A DNA stretch of 59,856 nt from Desulfuromonas sp. TF. Its GTDB lineage: Bacteria; Desulfobacterota; Desulfuromonadia; Desulfuromonadales; ATBO01. The stretch lies in assembly GCF_000472285.1 (NCBI RefSeq), contig NZ_KI421418.1:47475-107330 (forward strand), written 5' to 3'. Each line of letters opens with the position of its first letter. The stretch's first letter is position 1. Below are positions 17,734-25,691 of the stretch, in pieces. The position numbers and the translations under genes were made by a program. The notes below the pieces were generated by a model, which had not been told where the DNA came from, ran no database searches, and saw only the letters and a program-made list of their open reading frames with translations.

Positions 17734-18378
17734 GTGCCCCATCAGGAAGGCGTCATCAAATTCGACCTGAAGTTCACTTCGGCGCCGCCGCTCCCCCCGG
17801 AGGATCTGCGGGAGATCAACGCCTGGCGACGGATTCTCCACCTGCTCGGTCTCACCGGACAGGATCCGGAGCGCTACGACGGCCTGGGATACGGCAACAT
17901 CAGCCGTCTCCTCGAGCCCTTCGACGCGCCGGCGTCCAGGCGGAGGTTCGTCATCAGCGGCACCCAGACCGGCGGCCTGACCGATCTCAACGAGGATCAC
18001 TATGCCCTGGTGACGGAATGCGAACCGGAGCGCAACCGCGTTGTTGCCGAGGGGCCCATCCGCCCCTCCTCCGAGGCGCTCACCCACGGCACCCTGTACC
18101 AGGCCGACTCCTCCTTGCGCTTCATCATGCACGTCCACTCACCGGAGATCTGGCGCCGCGCCCGGGAGCTGAAGATCCCTCTCACCAACGAGAAAGCGGC
18201 CTACGGCACACCGGATATGGCGGGGGAAGTGCGGCGGCTGTTGCTCCAACCTTCCGTTCGGAAGGGGCGGATCTTCGCCATGGGAGGCCACGAGGACGGC
18301 CTCGTCGCCTTCGGCCACACCGCCGAGGAGGCCGGAACGGTGCTGGTAAGCCATCTCGCCCTGGCTTTTCAGTTCTAG
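17734..18378 (+). CDS. Class II aldolase/adducin-family protein
   Basis: Probable zinc-dependent class II aldolase-fold enzyme of 214 residues with a GTG start. Visible family features are the DGLGYGNISRLLE stretch (equivalent to the GNxS motif), ISGTQTGG, and FIMHVHSPEIW, whose two His residues match the metal-ligand HxH motif. A GGHEDGLVAFG segment near 188 could supply the third ligand. Family members act on fuculose phosphate, ribulose phosphate or methylthioribulose phosphate; the substrate here cannot be told. It sits 74 bases after polA, with an imperfect GC-rich stem (about 17674-17696) between them. Confidence 0.8.
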   Translation: MPHQEGVIKFDLKFTSAPPLPPEDLREINAWRRILHLLGLTGQDPERYDGLGYGNISRLLEPFDAPASRRRFVISGTQTGGLTDLNEDHYALVTECEPERNRVVAEGPIRPSSEALTHGTLYQADSSLRFIMHVHSPEIWRRARELKIPLTNEKAAYGTPDMAGEVRRLLLQPSVRKGRIFAMGGHEDGLVAFGHTAEEAGTVLVSHLALAFQF

Positions 18379-18386
18379 AATCTTTA

Positions 18387-18464
18387 CTCACGCGGAGCCG
18401 CGGAGTACACGGAGAATTTCAAATACTCAGAATTTCCCTCCGCGTCTCCGCGCCTCCGCGTGAA
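18387..18464. repeat. Reiterated-word inverted repeat (GCGGAG type)
   Basis: CTCACGCGGAGCCGCGGAGTACACGGAG on the left and CTCCGCGTCTCCGCGCCTCCGCGTGA on the right form an imperfect inverted repeat around an AT-rich centre that itself contains ACTCAGAATTT. It occupies nearly the whole spacer between the aldolase-like gene and the acyltransferase gene. Confidence 0.7.
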
Positions 18465-18486
18465 ACCGTTTAGATTGGATTGTCTC

Positions 18487-19386
18487 ATGCTCCACTTTCT
18501 TCCTCCAATCCTGCTCGCCGGCCTTTCCTTGCTCCTTTACCTGATCAACACCATCTTCTGGTGCCTGCCGGTATATGCCCTGGCCCTGCTGAAGGTCATT
18601 TTCCCTTTGCAGGTCTTCCAGCGGATCTGCGCCCGCGCCATGACCGGCCTGGCGCAGGGGTGGGTCTGGGGTCTCAGGGTCGTTATCCGCCTTACCCAGA
18701 AGATCGAATGGGACGTCCGGGGAAAGGAGGGGCTGCGGCGCGAAGGCTGGTATTTGCTCGTCTGCAACCACCAGTCCTGGGTGGACATCATTGTGCTGCA
18801 GCAGTTTTTCCACGGCCGCATTCCTTCACTGAAGTTCTTCGTTAAAAAGGAGCTGCTCCGGCTTCCCTTTCTGGGGGTAGCCATGCGGGCCCTCGATTTT
18901 CCTTTTGTCGAGCGCTACTCCCGGGAGGTTCTGGAAAAGCACCCGGAGCTGCGCGGCAGGGACCTGGAGACGGTCCGCCGCTCCTGCGAGCGTTTCCGCC
19001 AGGCCGCCGCCGCCATCGTCATCTTCCCCGAAGGGACCCGCTTCACCCCCGAAAAGCACGACGTGCAGCAATCCCCCTACCGCCACCTCCTGCGCCCCAA
19101 GACCGGCGGCCTGTCGGCAACCATGGCCGCACTGGGAGACAGGATCGACTCCCTCCTCGATGTGACCATCGTCTACCCCGACGGACGGCCGACCTTCTGG
19201 GATTTCCTCTCCGGCCGCATCTCCCGGGCGGTCGTCCGGGTGCAACCCCACCCGATTCCGCCGGAGTTGCGGACGGGGAACTGCCCGGCCGATCCCCGGT
19301 GCCGCGAGGGTTTTAATAAGTGGATGGGGGAGCTGTGGGGGGAGAAGGATGCGCGGATCGAAGGGTTTCTGCGTCAGTTGGAGTAA
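18487..19386 (+). CDS. PlsC-type lysophospholipid acyltransferase
   Basis: Membrane-bound acyltransferase of 299 residues, most like the YihG/long PlsC group that acylates lysophosphatidic acid or related lipids. I chose ATG 18487 because the earlier GTG at 18460 lies inside a repeat. There are two N-terminal membrane segments (about 5-25 and 30-55). The catalytic block is NHQSWVD (HxxxxD, near 97), then FFVKKELLRLPFLG, then FPEGTRF (about 187), the acceptor-binding motif. Upstream is the aldolase-like gene and downstream a pseudopilin-like gene; no shared pathway is evident. Confidence 0.85.
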   Translation: MLHFLPPILLAGLSLLLYLINTIFWCLPVYALALLKVIFPLQVFQRICARAMTGLAQGWVWGLRVVIRLTQKIEWDVRGKEGLRREGWYLLVCNHQSWVDIIVLQQFFHGRIPSLKFFVKKELLRLPFLGVAMRALDFPFVERYSREVLEKHPELRGRDLETVRRSCERFRQAAAAIVIFPEGTRFTPEKHDVQQSPYRHLLRPKTGGLSATMAALGDRIDSLLDVTIVYPDGRPTFWDFLSGRISRAVVRVQPHPIPPELRTGNCPADPRCREGFNKWMGELWGEKDARIEGFLRQLE

Positions 19387-19542
19387 CAGCTATTTGTGTT
19401 CGCCGCCGGTTTGGGGTAAATTGAATTCTGCCAAACAGCCCCTTGCGGGGAAACCGGGCCGGTTCAAACCACAAAGATGTTTTGATTTTCGTTGCGCCGT
19501 CGCGGCGCTTGAGACTGCTTTATAGAAATGATTCGGAGCGGG

Positions 19543-20184
19543 ATGCCTTCTTCTCATATCCAAAATCAGCGGGGCGTCACCCTCGTCGTGGTCCTGGTCA
19601 TCGTCGTGATCCTCGGGCTCTCGCTGGGGATAGCGGGCTCCACCTGGCGGACGGTCGTGCACCAGGCCAAGGAGAAGGAACTCCTCTTCCGCGGTGACCA
19701 GTACCGCCGCGCCATCGGGAGTTACTACAAAATGGTGCACGGCGGAACCAAGGCGGCGTTTCCCACGAGGCTGGAGGATCTGCTGAAGGATCCCCGCTCG
19801 CCGCAGACGCTGCGCCATATCCGGAAGCTCTATAAAGATCCCATGACCGGGGAGGACTGGGTGCTCATCCGCCAGGGGGGGACGGTGGGGGGGACGGTGA
19901 CAGCCAGTGCCGGTACCGGCGGGATCATCGGTGTGCGCAGTTCCAGCGATCTGGAACCCTTTAAAAAGGACGGTTTTTCAGAGGAAAACGAAAAGTTAAA
20001 GGATAAAGAGAAATACAGCCAGTGGGAGTTCGTGTACGAGCCGTCTGCAAGCACGACACCGCCGGCGGCCAAGGCCCCTCCCGGAACGGCAGCTCCACCG
20101 GCGACAACTCCACCGGCGGGAGCAGTGCCGCCCGCGGAAGGGGGAGCGCCGCCCGCTGAGGAGGGGAATCAGGCAGGTGAATGA
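19543..20184 (+). CDS. Orphan GspK-like pseudopilin with Pro/Ala-rich tail
   Basis: Secreted-pilin-like protein of 213 residues. ATG 19543 (with GGAGCGGG upstream) gives a short leader MPSSHIQNQRG, then a hydrophobic helix VTLVVVLVIVVILGLSLGIA. The helix lacks Glu5, as does GspK. Residues 35-150 (LFRGDQYRRAIGSYYKM, RLEDLLKD, LYKDPMTGEDWVL) match the conserved soluble part of 'type II secretion system protein' orphans near Geobacter secretion loci. The last 45 residues are PPA/PPAE-rich and look disordered. It runs convergent to an orphan GspE-type ATPase, which may be its partner. Confidence 0.75.
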   Translation: MPSSHIQNQRGVTLVVVLVIVVILGLSLGIAGSTWRTVVHQAKEKELLFRGDQYRRAIGSYYKMVHGGTKAAFPTRLEDLLKDPRSPQTLRHIRKLYKDPMTGEDWVLIRQGGTVGGTVTASAGTGGIIGVRSSSDLEPFKKDGFSEENEKLKDKEKYSQWEFVYEPSASTTPPAAKAPPGTAAPPATTPPAGAVPPAEGGAPPAEEGNQAGE

Positions 20185-20194
20185 CAGGAAGTCG

Positions 20195-20230
20195 AATAAA
20201 AACAGGCCGCGGATGCGGCCTGTTTTTATT
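20195..20230. terminator. Bidirectional intrinsic terminator
   Basis: A perfect 16-base inverted repeat (AATAAAAACAGGCCGC / GCGGCCTGTTTTTATT) surrounds a GGAT loop, with A and T tracts on both sides. It lies between the convergent pseudopilin-like gene and the GspE-type gene and should stop transcription from both directions. Confidence 0.9.
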
Positions 20231-20248
20231 CGGGAGTTTATGTCCGAA

Positions 20249-22516
20249 TCAGAGACACACGCGGGTGATCTGCTCCAGATCGGTCAAGCCGTCGAAGATC
20301 TTGCACACTCCGTCCATGCGCAGAGTCCGCATCCCCTCGTGGATGGCGGCCGCCCGCAACACTTCGGCGCGCGATGTCCTTTTGATCAGCTCCCGAATAG
20401 GCTCTGAGTTGACCAGCAGCTCGTGGATTGCCAACCGTCCCCGGTAACCGGTGCCGCCGCAGGCGTCGCAGCCTGTCTTTTTCATCAGGACCAGGTCGGT
20501 GGAGTAGTCCGGCATGTCGTGGGGGCTGAACCATTTCGCCCCGTAAGCCTCGACCAGTTGTTCGTATGTGGCGCGATCGGGATGATATGGCTTGCGGCAG
20601 TCGGTGCACAACCTTCGGGTGAGCCGCTGGGCCAGGATGCCGAGCATGGCATCGGCGAAATTGATGGGATCCATGCCGATTTCGATCAGGCGGGTAATTG
20701 TCTCCGGAGCGTTGTTGGTGTGCAAGGTGCTGAGGACCAGGTGGCCGGTCAGCGAAGCGCCGATGGCTGTTTTGGCGGTTTCGGTATCGCGCATCTCTCC
20801 GATCATGATGACGTCCGGGTCGGCACGGAGAAACGAGCGCAGGGCGGATTGAAAGGTAAAGCCGATTTTGGCGTCGACCTGGACCTGACGCAGCCCGGCC
20901 TGGGTGATCTCCACCGGATCCTCGACCGTCCATATCTTCCGGTCGGGGGTGTTGATCCGGCCGAGTGCGGAGTGCAGGGTAGTCGTCTTGCCCGAGCCGG
21001 TTGGCCCGACGCAGAGGATGATTCCGTAAGGCTGGTTGAGCAGATGTGCGAACTTGTCGAGATTGCCGGCGGAGAAGCCCATCTCCTTCAGCGGCAGGGA
21101 ACGCGAAGAGGAGAGGACCCGCAGGACCACATCCTCCATGCCGCCGACTGTCGGGGTCACTTCGGCCCGGTATTCGACTTTCTTGCGACCGAAACGCAAC
21201 AGAATCTTGCCGCTCTGCGGCCGGCGCCGCTCGGCAATGTCGAGTCTGGCCATGATCTTGACCCGAGAGACGATGGCGGGTTTGTAGGCGGCGGAGATTC
21301 GATGCATCGGTCTGCAGAGACCGTCGATACGGTAGCGCACCTGCAGATCGCGGGCGCCCATGCCCGGTTCAAAATGGATATCCGAAGCCCCCTTGTGATA
21401 AGCGTCGACCAGGATGCGGTTGACGAGGGTGATGATCTTCGAGTCCGATTCCCTGAGCAGCGGGACCTCTTCGTCCTCGCTCTCCACCGCGATCTCATCG
21501 CCGCTCATTTCGTCGAGCAGATCTTCGACCGACTCTTCATTCTCGCCATAGTGTCTACGAATGGCGTCGGCGATCTGCTGCCGGCGCGCGACGACGAAAT
21601 CGATATTGAAATTGCTGATGAAACGCAGGCTGTCGCCGAGACTCGGGTCGGTGGGTGAGGAGGTGGCCACAGCCAATGTGCGTCCGTAGGTTTCGATCGG
21701 CAGTACCTGGAGCCGGAATATAGTTCCTCGGGAGAGCGCCCCCAAGGCCTCGTCGGTGGGCACCACATCTTCAAGATCAATAAAGGGCAGCCGGAATTTG
21801 GTAGCCAGCGCGGAAAGGAGTTGATCCTCGGTAATCAGACCCCGCTCGATGAGCAGCGTGCCGAGCCGCTTCTTCTTGCCGCGTTCCTGATTAGCCACCG
21901 CCTCTTCGACCTGCTCGCGAGTGACGAGGCCGGTGGCGATGAGTATATCGCCCACGCGGGCGTTGGGCGGCAGTTTACGAGACTGCTCGGCATCCAGAAT
22001 CGACTGCTCCACGGATGCCTGGGTAAGGTTGTTGTGCTGGGCGAGGATCTCGCCGAGCCGGCGGCTGCGCAGCAGGGATTGTTCCTGCAGCACCTCCTCC
22101 ATCGCCGAGGGGGTGACCAGACCTTTTTTTTCGAGAATGTGTCCGAGAAGGTGTCTCTGTCGACGTGAGCGGATGCCGTGGCGGGCGAAGAATATGCAGC
22201 CATAGGGGGCATTCGCACCGATCGGGAAGCCGAAGAAGCCTTCGTTCTTGGAATTCTCGCCGAAGGTGCGAACTGGGAAACAGTCGCCGTGGATCGTTTC
22301 GACCTCCTCGTGGAATTCGTCCTCCCCCGGAGAGGGACTCCAGTTCCCTTTCTGTGTAAAGAAGAGACAGCAGATCTCATCGATGGGGAAGACGTGCCGG
22401 CTGCCGTCCTGCTCCAGAACGGCCTCGACCTGAAGTTCCGGCGGACGGAAGGGACGGACGAGGACGCCTCTTTCCTCGTGACCGTCCATGAATTTCAGCA
22501 CCACCCTTTTTTCCAT
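20249..22516 (-). CDS. GspE/PilB-family ATPase with four MshEN-type repeats
   Basis: Orphan secretion/pilus ATPase of 755 residues; ATG 22516 has AGGA upstream, with longer in-frame starts up to 22564. The N-terminal 60 residues (VVLKFMDGHEERGVLV...FPIDEICCLFF) form a small domain I do not assign. Residues about 115-240 hold four tandem 24-residue repeats starting LLGHIL, RLGEIL, RVGDIL and RLGTLL, each ending in a Gln- or Ala-rich helix. This is the MshEN c-di-GMP-binding pattern, duplicated. The ATPase core follows, with Walker A GPTGSGKTT near 505, Walker B IGEMRD, STLHTNN and a CTDC...CDAC zinc site. It is not part of the gspC-N operon. Confidence 0.9.
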   Translation of the reverse strand: MEKRVVLKFMDGHEERGVLVRPFRPPELQVEAVLEQDGSRHVFPIDEICCLFFTQKGNWSPSPGEDEFHEEVETIHGDCFPVRTFGENSKNEGFFGFPIGANAPYGCIFFARHGIRSRRQRHLLGHILEKKGLVTPSAMEEVLQEQSLLRSRRLGEILAQHNNLTQASVEQSILDAEQSRKLPPNARVGDILIATGLVTREQVEEAVANQERGKKKRLGTLLIERGLITEDQLLSALATKFRLPFIDLEDVVPTDEALGALSRGTIFRLQVLPIETYGRTLAVATSSPTDPSLGDSLRFISNFNIDFVVARRQQIADAIRRHYGENEESVEDLLDEMSGDEIAVESEDEEVPLLRESDSKIITLVNRILVDAYHKGASDIHFEPGMGARDLQVRYRIDGLCRPMHRISAAYKPAIVSRVKIMARLDIAERRRPQSGKILLRFGRKKVEYRAEVTPTVGGMEDVVLRVLSSSRSLPLKEMGFSAGNLDKFAHLLNQPYGIILCVGPTGSGKTTTLHSALGRINTPDRKIWTVEDPVEITQAGLRQVQVDAKIGFTFQSALRSFLRADPDVIMIGEMRDTETAKTAIGASLTGHLVLSTLHTNNAPETITRLIEIGMDPINFADAMLGILAQRLTRRLCTDCRKPYHPDRATYEQLVEAYGAKWFSPHDMPDYSTDLVLMKKTGCDACGGTGYRGRLAIHELLVNSEPIRELIKRTSRAEVLRAAAIHEGMRTLRMDGVCKIFDGLTDLEQITRVCL

Positions 22517-22772
22517 GCGACCCATCCTGACTGTGACTGGCGATAGGGGAAATCCGCTATTCACCAGAGGCGAAACAACTCGCTGCGGCCCAAAAACCTG
22601 CTCACCGAAGTGGCGATATTATCTCACAAGGCATTCTTGCTTTCCATCACAAAGAGCACAGCTTCGGGGACGGTTCTTTCGGGAAAAGGTCGCCGCGGTG
22701 GAGAGCGGATAAGCTCGTTCTGGAATTTCCGGAAAGGTGGGTTGAACAGGCGTGAACGCGGCCTGCCTGCAT

Positions 22773-23261
22773 TCAGGTGCTTTTGTGGCGGTCTTTGCTG
22801 AACAGGGAGAGGAGGAGCCCCAGAAGCAAAAGAAGGGAAGTACCCTGCAGCAGCCAGAAGGCGCCGAGCTTGAGCCAGGCGAAAGGTGCGCCGGCATAGC
22901 GCACCAGCCATCCTGCCGCCATGTCGCCCAGGATCGCTACGGCCAGAAGTCGGATGATTACTCCCTTGAGCCCTTCGCGAAAAGGAGAGAAGAGGAGCAG
23001 ATGGCTGAAGACGACGAAAAAGAGCCCCATGGCGAAGAGATGAAAGTGGGTCACCTCCAGCAGACCGATGAAGCTGCGCGGATTCATGAACATCTCCGGG
23101 TCGCCGAGATAATAGCGCACCACCGAATCGTAGCTGAATCCGAGCTTCTCCCGGAACATGAAAATGCCTGTGGCCCAGTGGAGAAGAAAATAGCCGTAGA
23201 AAAACAGCAGAATGGTTCTGCCGAGGGGGCGGCTGCCGGGACCGGACATCATCACTCTCAT
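22773..23261 (-). CDS. Four-helix membrane protein of the FMN/porin cluster
   Basis: Unrecognised 162-residue inner-membrane protein with four predicted helices: TILLFFYGYFLLHWATGIF, a THFHLFAMGLFFVVFSHLL segment, LLAVAILGDMAAGWLV, and a Leu-rich C-terminal helix. Histidines fall within or beside helices 1 and 2 (LLHW, THFH, FSH), a pattern compatible with heme b or quinone-linked electron transfer, though this is inference only. Its ATG overlaps the stop of the FMN-binding gene (ATGA), so the two are coupled. A membrane partner delivering electrons to the periplasmic flavoprotein is the simplest reading. Confidence 0.7.
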   Translation of the reverse strand: MRVMMSGPGSRPLGRTILLFFYGYFLLHWATGIFMFREKLGFSYDSVVRYYLGDPEMFMNPRSFIGLLEVTHFHLFAMGLFFVVFSHLLLFSPFREGLKGVIIRLLAVAILGDMAAGWLVRYAGAPFAWLKLGAFWLLQGTSLLLLLGLLLSLFSKDRHKST

Positions 23262-23809
23262 GGCCGGCGTTCCAGAAACAGCCGCAGCATGGCACTGCTT
23301 TTGCGCACCTGACGGGTGATCGCCTGGGCCGACAGGGTCGCGCCGGTCAGCCCCTGGATGTCGCCGCCGACGCGTAAATTGGCACTGAGCCTCTCCCCCT
23401 GGAACTGGTCGAGCCAGCGCTTCGACGGCTTGTATTCCTCCGGTTCGAAAAAAGCCAGTATCTCGACGAAATCCACGGACCCGTCCGGGTTCATCACCAC
23501 CATCACCGTCTCCGGCAGTGTCCGAACCGTCGCCGCCTCGATCGCGGCGTAGCCGAGAACCTCATTTCCCCTTTTCCCCACATAAAGCATATACAGAGCC
23601 GAGTCGACGGTTGCTCCGGAGGCCCGGGTCACCTCTTTCATCTCCTCTTCGGTGAGGTAGAGATTGGTCGTTTCGATTTTGTCCGCGCCGGGAAAGGCGA
23701 GTTGCAGAGCGTCGTCTTTGGGGAGGTAAACCTTGCCTTGTGCAATGCTGCCGAAGGCGGCCAGAACGAGAGTGAAGGCGATGACGATTTCAAGAGGTCT
23801 GATCAGCAT
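23258..23809 (-). CDS. Periplasmic FMN-binding domain protein
   Basis: Exported 183-residue protein with an FMN-binding domain like those of NqrC and RnfG. ATG 23809 is preceded by GGAG and gives a signal peptide of about 25 residues (IVIAFTLVLAAFGSIAQG). The C-terminal motif LTGATLSAQA is the site where, in the family, FMN is linked to Thr by an Apb/FTP transferase; no such transferase is seen here. The middle part (YAAIEAATVRTLPETVMVVMNPDGSV) matches the domain. It lies 87 bases after the porin gene and overlaps the membrane protein gene. Confidence 0.85.
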   Translation of the reverse strand: MLIRPLEIVIAFTLVLAAFGSIAQGKVYLPKDDALQLAFPGADKIETTNLYLTEEEMKEVTRASGATVDSALYMLYVGKRGNEVLGYAAIEAATVRTLPETVMVVMNPDGSVDFVEILAFFEPEEYKPSKRWLDQFQGERLSANLRVGGDIQGLTGATLSAQAITRQVRKSSAMLRLFLERRP

Positions 23810-23896
23810 GGGCTGGCTCCGCCGGCAAAAATGGCCGGGAGATGGGATCAGCATCTCCCGGCAGGAGGCAATTAATAAGTAGAGAAGTTCCAGAAG

Positions 23897-25102
23897 TTAA
23901 AAGATGTAGCCGAAACCGAGATTCAGCTCGTCGGCCTTGTCGCCGACCTTTTTGTCGAAATTGCGGTAGTCGGCCTTGAGAACCACGTTGGGGATCGGCT
24001 TGTAGCTGATGCCGACGTTGTAAAGATCGAGATCCTCGTTGTTCCCCTTGTAGTCGACATCCTCGTAGCGAAAGAAGGGCGCCAGATACTGGGTGGTTCC
24101 CCGGGCGAGCAGCGGCATCACATCGTAGGCGACCTCTCCGTACCAGCCCGTGATCTCCTCGGGGACGTTCGCGCCGATCAGTTCGTTGTCGTCGATCTGG
24201 ACTATTGTGCCGAGCGCCTTGAATTCGAGACCGGCGACTTTGTACTGGCCATGAATTTCATAGATTTCGGTGAAGACGTCTGCTTTATCGCCATCGGCTT
24301 CGAGGACTTCCTTCTGGCCGCTGTCGCCGACATAAAAGCTGCCGCCGAGATTGAGGCCGAGGACCGGCTCATAAGCGAGGCTGCCGACCAGGGCCCAGTC
24401 ATCGGCCTTGGCTTTGGAACCCTTCTGCCGTCCGCCGCGCAGCCCCTTACTGGTGAAGTCGGCGCCCTGAAAGCCGTTCATCACATAGAGTTTGTATTCG
24501 AGGTTTTCCGCAAGTTTGCCAAAGGCGCCGGCGCCCATCTCCCGCCAGGTGCTGGGGATGACTTCGCTCTCCACGTAAGGGCGCATGTTGCCGTGAAAGA
24601 GGGTCGGCTCGTGGAGTTCATTGGTAATCCCCACCGGGGCAAGGAGAAGACCGGTGCGCAGGTTTATCTTCTCATGCAGGAGGAAGTCGAGACTGGCCAT
24701 CTCGACGAACGTCTCGTTTGCATGCTCGATCTCGATTTCCGTATTCAGGATGATGCGGTCGGTGAATTTGTATCCTACATAGAGAATGGCGCGCAGCATG
24801 TCGGCGGTGTCGCTGCTGGCTCCCTTGTCGCTGACGAGATTGCTGAAGTGGCCTTCGCCGTAGCCGCCGATGGAGAGTCCCTTGTTGAGCTTGTAGACCT
24901 TGGAGGCGGCCGGGCCGAATCCGAAGTTCGAAGAGTAATCGGTCTCGCCGGTTACAGCTGATTCGTGTTTCAGGGTCTGCAGTTCCTGGGTGACGATATC
25001 GAGTCGCCGCTCCAACTCCTCCATCGTTGCGGCCGAACCCGCAACGGGGAGGGCCAGCAGGCTCATCAATACCAGGGTGCTTGTCAGTAGACGATTGAAC
25101 AT
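23897..25102 (-). CDS. Outer-membrane porin-like beta-barrel protein
   Basis: Predicted outer-membrane protein of 401 residues. It has a signal peptide (MFNRLLTSTLVLMSLLALPVAGSAA), then a short coiled coil (MEELERRLDIVTQELQTL) typical of porins that anchor to or trimerise at the periplasmic side. Many amphipathic strands follow, and the terminal residue is Phe in GFGYIF, the usual assembly signal. The strand text (NLRTGLLLAPVGITNELHEP) resembles carbohydrate- or phosphate-selective porins. It has its own sigma-70 promoter and is the first gene of the three-gene FMN cluster. Substrate is unknown. Confidence 0.85.
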   Translation of the reverse strand: MFNRLLTSTLVLMSLLALPVAGSAATMEELERRLDIVTQELQTLKHESAVTGETDYSSNFGFGPAASKVYKLNKGLSIGGYGEGHFSNLVSDKGASSDTADMLRAILYVGYKFTDRIILNTEIEIEHANETFVEMASLDFLLHEKINLRTGLLLAPVGITNELHEPTLFHGNMRPYVESEVIPSTWREMGAGAFGKLAENLEYKLYVMNGFQGADFTSKGLRGGRQKGSKAKADDWALVGSLAYEPVLGLNLGGSFYVGDSGQKEVLEADGDKADVFTEIYEIHGQYKVAGLEFKALGTIVQIDDNELIGANVPEEITGWYGEVAYDVMPLLARGTTQYLAPFFRYEDVDYKGNNEDLDLYNVGISYKPIPNVVLKADYRNFDKKVGDKADELNLGFGYIF

Positions 25103-25195
25103 TTCATTTCTCCTTGCTGTGATTAAATGGATTGCTGTTTTTGCCGCGGCCGCGAGCCCTGCGTCGCAGCTGACGAAATTGAAAACTGATTTCAG

Positions 25196-25224
25196 AAGAT
25201 ACGGAAAGAGCCGTCAGGTGTCAA
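25196..25224 (-). promoter_or_regulatory. Promoter of the porin/FMN cluster
   Basis: The minus strand reads TTGACA, exactly 17 bases, then TATCTT. The expected start near 25189 leaves a leader of about 87 bases before the porin ATG. This is among the best sigma-70-type matches in the window. Confidence 0.65.
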
Positions 25225-25321
25225 TTAGAAAATGATTTAAAATTTCAAATTCAAAAAAGCTCAAATGTCCTTTTATTTGGCAGGCAGGCTTTTTCAGATC
25301 TGCCTCAAAAAATTGCATCTT

Positions 25322-25335
25322 TTGACCTGCATCAT
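25322..25335. promoter_or_regulatory. FNR/HcpR-like operator
   Basis: TTGAC-CTGC-ATCAT is one base per half-site away from the FNR consensus TTGAT-N4-ATCAA. Its left half equals the TTGAC half-site of HcpR-type CRP/FNR regulators. The centre at 25328.5 would be at -41.5 for a start near 25370, with TTATTCT as a plausible -10. It precedes the DUF1858/hemerythrin operon. Confidence 0.5.
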
Positions 25336-25393
25336 GTTTTTATGGGGGCGAAGGGGGTTATTCTGCAGTCACCATCGAGGAAGGAGAGAGACC

Positions 25394-25618
25394 ATGAACC
25401 TGAAAAACAATATCGGCAGTGCTCAGATCAAGGACGTCATCGAAACCCACCCCCGGATCGGCGAGATCCTGGAGGCCTATGAGATCGGCTGCGTCACCTG
25501 CGGCGTGGGAATCTGTCTGCTGAAAGACGTGGTTTCCATTCACGCCCTCGGCGACGAGATCGAAAAGAAGATCGAGACGGAAATAAACGCCTATCTGGAT
25601 GCAACCCCCACAGGTTGA
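25394..25618 (+). CDS. DUF1858 domain protein (ScdA N-domain-like)
   Basis: Small 74-residue protein made almost wholly of a DUF1858-type domain (IKDVIETHPRIGEILEAYEIGC). It has a CVTCGVGIC cysteine cluster near residues 35-43. The start has a strong AAGGAGAG site. DUF1858 resembles the N-terminal domain of the di-iron repair proteins ScdA/YtfE. Here it is a separate gene in the same operon as a hemerythrin protein, so the pair may act like a split version of that protein. The FNR/HcpR-like box upstream suggests anaerobic or nitrosative-stress control. Confidence 0.88.
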   Translation: MNLKNNIGSAQIKDVIETHPRIGEILEAYEIGCVTCGVGICLLKDVVSIHALGDEIEKKIETEINAYLDATPTG

Positions 25619-25621
25619 GCA

Positions 25622-25680
25622 TTAAAGAATTCACGAATTGATCGATAACGGATCACGAATCACTCATCACGGAATCAAAA
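25622..25680. repeat. Reiterated-word repeat (ATCACGAATC type)
   Basis: The words CACGAATTGATCG, GGATCACGAATC and ACTCATCACGGAATC follow one another in the spacer, ending just before an AAAGGAG ribosome site. It is the shortest and least regular of the word repeats. Confidence 0.4.
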
Positions 25681-25691
25681 GGAGATACACC

